12,412 nucleotides of DNA from Pelagophyceae sp. CCMP2097. Its lineage: Eukaryota; Sar; Pelagophyceae. A program made the position numbers and the translations under genes. Shown here piece by piece: positions 7,621-12,412 of this stretch; positions within the stretch are counted from its first letter, which is position 1; each line of letters starts with the position of its first letter. The stretch covers positions 1-12,412 of the forward strand of contig MU657509.1 of assembly GCA_026770575.1 (NCBI GenBank), given 5' to 3'. The notes under the pieces were generated by a model. The model made no database searches and was not told the origin of the DNA. It saw only the letters and a list, made by a program, of their open reading frames with translations.

Positions 7621-8355
7621 TTACGGCGCGCCGAGCGCCCAGCCCTTCTCGAGTTCGATGCCGAGCATCTCCGCAGCTTTTTGCGCTGAGTCGATGCCGT
7701 TGAAGACCTTTCCGCCGTCTGCGCCGGGCTCGCCGTCGACGCGCACGTTGGGACCTTCTGTGCACTCATCAAAACAGCCGTGGTCCGTGTGCGACCTACT
7801 TTCTGAGTAAACCTCGGTAGCATTGCTACCATTCTGGTAAGAGCGCGGCAGGACATGCTGCAGCCCCCGACGGTCCTTTGCGCACATGTCCGCCGGCTGG
7901 ACGGCGAGGCCGTCGACGCGTCCCGCCAACGCTTGGAAGATGGCCAGCGTTTGCCTGCGGAGCGTTGAGGCGCCGAACAGTGTGTCACCGGAGTGGCCCC
8001 GCGGGATGCTCACGCGGCGCCGCGCTTCTTGCAGTGCTTCTTTTGGCAGACTAACGCAGGGGACGACGTCGGGCGCAGGGAAAGTAGCGCTGGGCGCAGG
8101 GACAGCATCGGGCGCGAGTCGGGCGCGGGCACGCAACGGCCGAGGCTCCAAAGGGCCTCGAAGCCGCATGGCCCACGCTCGCCGCTGCGTTGCACGCTGT
8201 GCGACGCGGGGCGTACCTTCGATGAGTTGCACTGCCCCTCGACATGTGGAACCGGCACGCCGCGCCACGCCCCCGGCCGCGTTTGAGGGCGGCCGGAACG
8301 CGGCGCACGCGGCAAAGGCCGCGACGAGGAAGCGGAGGAGGTTTCCACGGCCCAT
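7621..8355 (-). CDS. Plastid-targeted thioredoxin-fold [2Fe-2S] ferredoxin
   Basis: Four exons on the minus strand: 8217-8355, 8014-8050 (37 nt), 7886-7954 and 7621-7795, giving 139 aa. Introns are 8051-8216 (GTACGC...TTAG, phase 1), 7955-8013 (GTGAGC...GCAG, phase 2) and 7796-7885 (GTGCGC...GTAG, phase 2). Residues 1-18 are a signal peptide ending ACA|AFRPPS, the A-F motif that directs stramenopile proteins to the plastid. The mature part reads VQLIEVCQKKHCKKRGAAQ, a helix, then GLAVQPADMSHTDHGCFDEC and TEGPNVRVDG. It therefore has C-x4-C and C-x3-C cysteine pairs followed by GPNV, the signature of thioredoxin-like [2Fe-2S] ferredoxins. Unspliced, the frame is also open (a misleading 244-aa protein from the same ATG) but loses the first cysteine pair. 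Likely a stromal electron carrier or iron-sulfur protein; the partner is unknown. Confidence 0.9.
   Translation of the reverse strand: MGRGNLLRFLVAAFAACAAFRPPSNAAGGVARRAGSTCRGAVQLIEGTPRVAQRATQRRAWAMRLRGPLEPRPLRARARLAPDAVPAPSATFPAPDVVPCVSLPKEALQEARRRVSIPRGHSGDTLFGASTLRRQTLAIFQALAGRVDGLAVQPADMCAKDRRGLQHVLPRSYQNGSNATEVYSESRSHTDHGCFDECTEGPNVRVDGEPGADGGKVFNGIDSAQKAAEMLGIELEKGWALGAP
7816..7830. repeat. Perfect palindrome in a ferredoxin intron
   Basis: GGTAGCA-T-TGCTACC: 7-bp arms around one base, overlapped on its right by a second small stem (TACCA-TTC-TGGTA). Both lie in intron 3 (7796-7885) of the ferredoxin gene. Confidence 0.85.
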
Positions 8356-8515
8356 GTCGCAGCGTGCTTTCACGACGCCCCAGGCGACCTTGACCTTTCG
8401 CCGAAATCCTTCTTTAGCGATCACGAATTTTTTTTGTGCGTTCAAACAACTTGAACGTGTTCCGGAAGCACGTCAGCAGTGAAGCGAAGCCGCGTCCCGC
8501 CGCCCGCCGCCGTGG
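8356..8515. promoter_or_regulatory. Divergent promoter spacer (160 bp)
   Basis: Lies between the ATGs of the ferredoxin gene (8355, minus) and the integrase-repeat gene (8516, plus). It holds TTTCGCCGAAA at 8396-8406, related to the CGGCGATA octamer upstream of other genes here. It also holds a 7-bp inverted repeat (CGTTCAA-ACAAC-TTGAACG, 8439-8457), a plausible dimeric factor site. A T8 tract lies at about 8428-8435. Confidence 0.5.
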
Positions 8516-9092
8516 ATGCGCGGCCCGTGGATGGCGCTGTGCCTGGCGCTGGCCCGCGGCGCCGCTGCGCTCGTCCCGCAGCACGCCGGGCTGACTTCTC
8601 CGCGGGGCCTCGCACGGGCCTCCCTCCCGCGAGACGGCGCCGCCGACGCGGGCACGGACGGCGCGTCCGAGGGCGGTGCGGGCGGCGCCGAGGATGCAGC
8701 CGGTTCGCGGAGCGACGACGACCTCTGGCGGCTGGAGAAAGCGCGGCTCGTCCACGACTACGAGAAGGCCGTGCTCAAACGACGGCCGCGATACCTCCCC
8801 TTCCAAGAGTGCCGCAAATGGGTGCGTACCACGGGCCCGGAGATGGCCCCTTTGACGGCCCCTCCGCAGCCGCTTCGCTGCGAGGCCTTCACCTGGGGCC
8901 TCGTTGGTCCGTTCGAGACGCGGTCTTTAGGTGCAGGCCATGTGCCTCTGGTCCACGGCGGAGGAGTGGCACAACTGGCTCGCCAGCGGCGAAAAGAGAA
9001 ACCCGTACATCCCAAACGACCCCGCCAAATACTACAAGGATTCCGGCTGGCAAGGCTGGGCCCACTTCCTCACGGAGGTCGACCCCGCATAG
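8516..9092 (+). CDS. Small signal-peptide protein with one integrase-repeat unit
   Basis: Two exons: 8516-8821 (102 codons) and 8931-9092 (53 codons), giving 155 aa. The 109-nt intron has donor TGG|GTGCGT, acceptor TTTAG and phase 0. The N-terminus (MRGPWMALCLALARGAAAL) is a likely signal peptide; ATG 8531 is an alternative start. A low-complexity Ala/Gly/Asp linker follows. The C-terminus is a single copy of a Trp/Gly-rich repeat: YLPFQECRKW|VQAM..., then EEWHNWLASGEKRNPYIPND, then PAKYYKDSGWQGWAHFL. The pattern (PF..AR..V, EW..W..SG.RP..IP..P...Y...GW.GW) is the one I know as the 'phage integrase repeat unit'. It is common in algal and some bacterial proteins, often without any integrase domain, and none is present here. 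Molecular role unknown. Confidence 0.78.
8881..8903. repeat. 7-bp inverted repeat in the intron
   Basis: CGAGGCC (8881-8887) and GGCCTCG (8897-8903) with a 9-nt loop, inside intron 8822-8930 of the integrase-repeat gene. It is GC-rich and short, so weaker than the hairpins at 3064-3109 and 3980-4034. Confidence 0.5.
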
Positions 9093-9205
9093 AACGAAGA
9101 CGCGCAGTGTACACAAGTGACGCGTGCGCCGCGACGCACGCGAGTGCGCAGTTGCGCCTCCGACTGTCCATACGGCCCCGTTGCATATAAAGATTTAAAG
9201 GAGCA

Positions 9206-10184
9206 TCAGCCGCTGGGCATGGGGGACCGTTTCTGGAACTGGTAGTTGTTGGCTCCAGTGGCGGTAGTCTTCGCGTCCGCGCCGCCGGCCTGGCCGCCCG
9301 GTTTCGCGTTGCGCTGGTTCTCCTTGAACGGCGCAAACCCGCAAGTCGCCGGCGCCATTAAAGCTAGCAGCGCCTGCGCCGCGGCGTCGCAATTCGCCGG
9401 AGAAGTCGGCCCGCTTGGGGCTGTTTCGCGGTCTGCAGCATCGGGCACGTGTGCGCAGAGCCGGAAATCGAGGTCTAAACCGAACAAGCGCGGGTGCAGC
9501 TGGACCGCAGCCCACAAAATCAAAGGCGCCTGGAGCACCGTCGCCGCGGCCGCGGACTCGCCGACGACGGTGCCGACGAGGTACAACTTCTCTTCGGTTC
9601 CGGAGTTTTTGGGTGACGCCCAGACGTCCATCGGCGTCCACTTGTCGCGCAAAGACTCGTAGCGCCTAAGCATGGTGCATCAGCGACAACAGAGAGGCCT
9701 TGCTCCGTACAACGGGCTTTCATATTGCCCTTTATAGGGACCGTCATCGGGGCCGTACAAGGGACCGTAGAGAGTTCCCGTGCAAGGTCCGTAGAGAGGG
9801 ACCAAAGAGAGGGACCGTCGTAGGGCCCGTCTAGGGTCCGCATAGGGCCCGAATAAGGACCGTACAAGGGATCGCAGAGAGGACCCGAATAGGGCCCGTA
9901 CAAGGGACCGTCACAGGGCCCGCATAAGGAGCCGTGTCGAGGACCCTTCGAAGGTTCGTATCGAGGGCCGTATAAGGGTGGTTTTCACGTGTGTATCACA
10001 CTGCGCTTCGCTCCCACTGCTTCTCGAGCATCTTCTCCGAACCCTGGACCTGCTTCAGCGCCTTTGCCTTTGGCGCGCTGCCGAAGCCCTTTTGCGCCGC
10101 CGCAGCCGCCAACGTGCGGCGAACCGGCGGCGCGGAGCGCAGCAAGGCGCTCGTGCCCGCCAGGCAGAGCAGGAGCTTGGCCAT
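9206..10184 (-). CDS. Organelle-targeted conserved-looking protein, function unknown
   Basis: Two exons on the minus strand: 10000-10184 (61 codons plus 2 nt) and 9206-9665, giving 214 aa. The 334-nt intron has donor GTGATA, acceptor CTTAG and phase 2. The join gives SEKMLEKQWERSA-V-RYESLRDKWTPMDVWASPKN, an uninterrupted amphipathic stretch that supports the splice. The N-terminus MAKLLLCLAGTSALLRSAPP resembles a signal peptide followed by an Arg/Ala-rich, KGFG-containing transit region, so plastid targeting is plausible, though no A-F motif is seen. The body has a short beta-strand core (EEKLYLVGTVVGES) and a hydrophobic helix (VLQAPLILWAAVQLHPRLFG). The tail is Gly/Ala/Asn-rich and disordered. 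I do not recognise the family with confidence. The layout (KQW...YE.LR..., LVG.V, HP.LFG) resembles small plastid proteins of unknown function in algae. Confidence 0.7.
9732..9981. repeat. Degenerate 12-mer minisatellite inside an intron
   Basis: About 20 units of 11-14 nt with a plus-strand consensus near GGGnCCGTACAA (variants GGGCCCGAATA, GGGACCGTAGAGA, GGGCCCGCATA). They run for 250 nt and fill most of the 334-nt intron 9666-9999. Because the period is near 12, translation of the minus strand gives a spurious GPYSGP-type repeat. Confidence 0.9.
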
Positions 10185-10436
10185 GGCGCTCGAGGACTCC
10201 GGCGGAGGCGGGGCGCGCGGGTCGACGCAAGGCGGAGCGAGGCGGCGGCCGACGTGCGCGAGTCGCCCTGGACAAGTTGCTGTCGCCAAACTGGAGAAGC
10301 CCCCTTTTCAGCGACACGCGTCGGCAATTGCAACTTTTTTGAGTGTTCCGCCACAGAGCTCCGCCACAGCGGGTTCCGTGGACGTCGGACCCTCGGCCCG
10401 CGGCCCTTTCGTTTCCGCGTCGCGGTCTCTTCCCGC
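10185..10436. promoter_or_regulatory. Divergent promoter spacer (252 bp)
   Basis: Separates the ATG at 10184 (minus) from that at 10437 (plus). It contains a short direct repeat CCGCCACAG near 10350-10369. No TATA box or other clear element was seen. Confidence 0.4.
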
Positions 10437-10738
10437 ATGGGTTGCTGCGCGGCTCGCGACGTTTCCGCGGAATCGGTGACGCGCGTGTCGCCAGACGATC
10501 CGGTTTACAAGGGCAACTCGACCCCCGACGACGCCGTCCGGCGCCTGGACTTCAAGGCGCAGATGCGCTCGCACTACAAAGGTGCACCCTTTTTGACGGC
10601 GGATGCCCGATGGCCATCTGGTGTAAATCTGTCATGAAAGGTACGCGGCCCCCAAAGCTCCCCGGCGCGCCCGCCTTTACCGCCTCGCCGGGCGCGCCAA
10701 TGCGCCGGAGATCAAATGACCGAGGGCAGCCCCCGTAA
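10437..10738 (+). CDS. Small MGCC protein, probably lipid-modified
   Basis: Exon 1 is 10437-10581 (48 codons plus 1 nt: MGCCAARDVSAESVTRVSPD, then DPVYKGNSTPDDAVRRLDFK). Intron 10582-10640 (59 nt) has donor GTGCAC, acceptor GAAAG and phase 1. Exon 2 is 10641-10738, giving 80 aa. Met-Gly-Cys-Cys at the start is a typical context for N-myristoylation at Gly2 and palmitoylation at Cys3/Cys4, which would anchor the protein to a membrane. The rest is polar and charged with an Arg-rich end. No known domain is seen. The end is uncertain: a GTAAGC donor overlaps the stop (10735), so more exons could follow. Confidence 0.5.
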
Positions 10739-10933
10739 GCATTGTTCCGACGAATTGCGCTCGTCTCGGAAGAGCCGTCTATTCGCTGCTCGCCGTCGCA
10801 CCGCGATTGCCTTTGGACGACCACGCGGCTCGAAACGCCATCGAGGGCGCACCCCACCAACGCTGTCGAGACAAGCCCGCACCACGCCACGGGTGTGCGA
10901 CTCCTTCGAAGTTACAGGTTTCGTTTCCGCGGG
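10739..10933. other. Short convergent spacer
   Basis: 195 nt between the MGCC gene stop and the methyltransferase stop. No gene, hairpin or repeat was seen. It could hold a further exon of the MGCC gene if the GTAAGC donor at 10735 is used. Confidence 0.35.
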
Positions 10934-12097
10934 TTATTGCGGCGTCCAGGACCGTGTCGGTTTCTCCACTGGCGGTTTCGCCCGGGCGGCGTGGATGTAC
11001 TTCCTCTTCCCGAAATGATCCATGTCGAGATTCAAAGCTTTCGTGACGATGATGGCGTTGTGGGCAAAGGTTATGGACTCGATTTCAACGTCGTAGCCGA
11101 ACTGCGATTCCGCCCCGTTCACCTCGCGGTTCACCACGTCCACTTCCCGACGAAACACGTCCACAACAGAAGTCTCGCCGATTTCGTAGCCGTAGAGTTC
11201 TTGATCTGCGCGCCAGAACGAAGTCTCGACGTCTTCGATGATGTACGCGCCGCCGGGCTTGACGCTCGAAAAGAGGACTGCAAAAGCTAAGAGTTGATGT
11301 TCAGGAATATGCGAAGCATCGTCCACTACGAGGTCGTAGCCGTCTGCGGCTTCGGCGCATTTGCGGAGGTCTTGGACGCTCGAGCAGTCGCCGATGATCA
11401 TCCGCAGGAGTTCATCCTGGAGAACTTGCTCATCGAACTCCTCCTGCCCAAAGGCAGGAAACGCTTCACCCTCCTGCGTCGTCAGCGCGACGATAAAAGC
11501 CGAAGGATAAAGCCGACGCCACATCTTCGCACTTCCGCCTGCGCCGGCCCCGAGCTCCAAGATAGAAACGTCGGCTTTGTCGGCCGGAGGGAGGTAGCGC
11601 CAGTACGCGCGGTCGTAGCCGTGCTGCCAAACTTTATCCGTGGCCAGAGCCCAGGCCGCGACTTTGACGTCGTCGGCCGTGAATCTCGGTTCCACGAAGT
11701 CGCCCGCGCCTTTCCCGCCCGCGCCGGCCCAGCCGTACCTTTTCGACTGCGCGAACGCGACTGCCGTTTGTGCTTGGCCAAAGGCGCCGAATTCTGAGAC
11801 TTCGCCGTGGTCCGCCAGCTTTGCGAGCATGCCGTGGACCACGTGCCACGCGACACACGTCTGCGCTTTGTCGTCGCCGAGGCCATCGATGGGGCATTCG
11901 GGAGTTGAATATGGCCATTGCTCTTGCACAAACGCCAGCGCCGTCGCCACCAAGTCGTCCTCCGCGCCAAAGCCCAGGGAACGCAGCTCGCCGTCGACGT
12001 TTATGGCGATGGAGTATTGGGCAGAGGTCGGCGCGAGCAACGCCAAGGCGAGGACCGTATAAAGCATATTCCGCGGCCCGGAGCTGCGCAGCGCCAT
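10934..12097 (-). CDS. Secreted/ER-type SAM-dependent O-methyltransferase
   Basis: Single-exon gene of 387 aa from ATG 12097; the open frame extends upstream to a GTG at 12142, and an ATG 30 bases further in is an alternative start. The N-terminus has a signal peptide (MLYTVLALALLAPTSA|QYS). Residues about 28-150 are an N-terminal extension of unclear role (INVDGELRSLGFG...). The Rossmann methyltransferase core starts with motif I ILELGAGAGGSA (179-190). It continues with YDLVVDDASHIPEHQ (254-268) and VKPGGAYIIEDVETSFW (279-295), then an IESITFAHNAIIVTK strand near the end. The DDxSH and EDxxTS pair is typical of the class I methyltransferases related to rhamnosyl/mycinose O-methyltransferases (MycE/CmcI-like), where acidic residues help bind a metal. 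With a signal peptide, an ER/Golgi or secreted role in modifying sugars or glycans is plausible but inferred. The substrate is unknown. Confidence 0.88.
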   Translation of the reverse strand: MALRSSGPRNMLYTVLALALLAPTSAQYSIAINVDGELRSLGFGAEDDLVATALAFVQEQWPYSTPECPIDGLGDDKAQTCVAWHVVHGMLAKLADHGEVSEFGAFGQAQTAVAFAQSKRYGWAGAGGKGAGDFVEPRFTADDVKVAAWALATDKVWQHGYDRAYWRYLPPADKADVSILELGAGAGGSAKMWRRLYPSAFIVALTTQEGEAFPAFGQEEFDEQVLQDELLRMIIGDCSSVQDLRKCAEAADGYDLVVDDASHIPEHQLLAFAVLFSSVKPGGAYIIEDVETSFWRADQELYGYEIGETSVVDVFRREVDVVNREVNGAESQFGYDVEIESITFAHNAIIVTKALNLDMDHFGKRKYIHAARAKPPVEKPTRSWTPQ

Positions 12098-12412
12098 GGT
12101 CGGCAAGGGTGCGGCAGGCCGGCGGCGAGAGTGGGAGCACACCGACCGCGCGCGTAAACGTCGTCCAATTTGGATTGGCCGAACAAATGCAGCTGAAACT
12201 GCATACTATATATTGTATTACCATAGCGCACCGGAGGTACTGCAGACCCCCGGAGGGGGCCTTTGTCTCTATTTCGGGTCTTTTCTAAAGGACAATACCT
12301 TTCATTATGCGACACGCAATCAAATCCATTCAATTCAGCGACAGGTTCCTACCGCCGCCAAGCTCCCGACACGCCATCCTGCTCGAATCGACGCACAATC
12401 GCACCCTAGGCG
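12098..12412. promoter_or_regulatory. Upstream region of the methyltransferase gene
   Basis: No gene seen. Elements present are inverted CCAAT boxes (CCAAT 12165-12169, ATTGG 12174-12178), a short inverted repeat ATGCAG-CTGAAA-CTGCAT (12187-12204) and an AT-rich TATATA at about 12206-12212. The TATATA lies about 110 nt upstream of the ATG. A GC hairpin CCCCC-GGA-GGGGG sits at 12247-12259. The TATA-like run upstream of the CCAAT pair is the opposite of the usual order, so promoter assignment is tentative. Confidence 0.4.

Noticed and set aside
7621..8445. Unspliced 274-aa minus-strand protein
   Set aside because: Starts on TTG and contains three intron sequences. Splicing restores the four cysteines and a known fold.
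9732..9981. CRISPR-like array
   Set aside because: Units are 11-14 nt, degenerate and without spacers; it is a minisatellite within an intron.
1..12412. tRNA, rRNA, insertion sequence or bacterial operon signals
   Set aside because: None seen. Genes have introns and targeting peptides, and no cloverleaf, transposase or ribosome-binding pattern was recognised.

Overview
The window looks like nuclear DNA of a GC-rich, gene-dense, intron-bearing eukaryotic alga. A secondary (stramenopile-type) plastid is likely. Three things point there. First, genes only become coherent when short GT-AG introns (about 57-334 nt) are removed, and the phases then agree across many exon pairs. Second, one reconstructed protein starts with a signal peptide followed by an A-F cleavage motif (ACA|AFRPP), the hallmark of plastid targeting in diatoms, pelagophytes and relatives. 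Third, GC content and codon third positions are very high in coding DNA. A pelagophyte such as Aureococcus or Pelagomonas is my best guess, from style only; no database was consulted. All gene models are hand-spliced from sequence.

Layout. 1-503: AT-richer non-coding DNA with two interleaved pairs of direct repeats and two GC hairpins. 504-2500 (-): nucleolin-like protein with acidic repeats, two RRMs and a Lys-Gly tail. 2715-3450 (-): histone-fold protein of the Dpb3/CHRAC/NF-YC type, with a probable GC-AG intron. 3608-5222 (+): mitochondrial-type MECR-like enoyl reductase, five or six exons, one junction unresolved. 5223-5732: intergenic repeats. 5733-7579 (-): seven-exon degenerate EF-hand protein. 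7621-8355 (-): four-exon plastid-targeted thioredoxin-fold [2Fe-2S] ferredoxin. 8516-9092 (+): small signal-peptide protein with one 'integrase repeat' unit. 9206-10184 (-): two-exon organelle-targeted protein of unknown function whose intron is filled by a degenerate 12-mer minisatellite. 10437-10738 (+): small MGCC (acylation-type) protein. 10934-12097 (-): secreted or Golgi-type SAM-dependent O-methyltransferase. 12098-12412: its upstream region.

The genes do not form one pathway; this is an ordinary packed nuclear segment. Three divergent pairs share intergenic spacers of about 157, 160 and 252 bp, and convergent or tandem neighbours are 41-510 bp apart. The most notable structure is in the introns. 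Several carry perfect or near-perfect inverted repeats, one carries a minisatellite, one appears to use a GC donor, and many donors share GTGCG. The hairpin introns deserve a check as introner-like (transposon-derived) introns.
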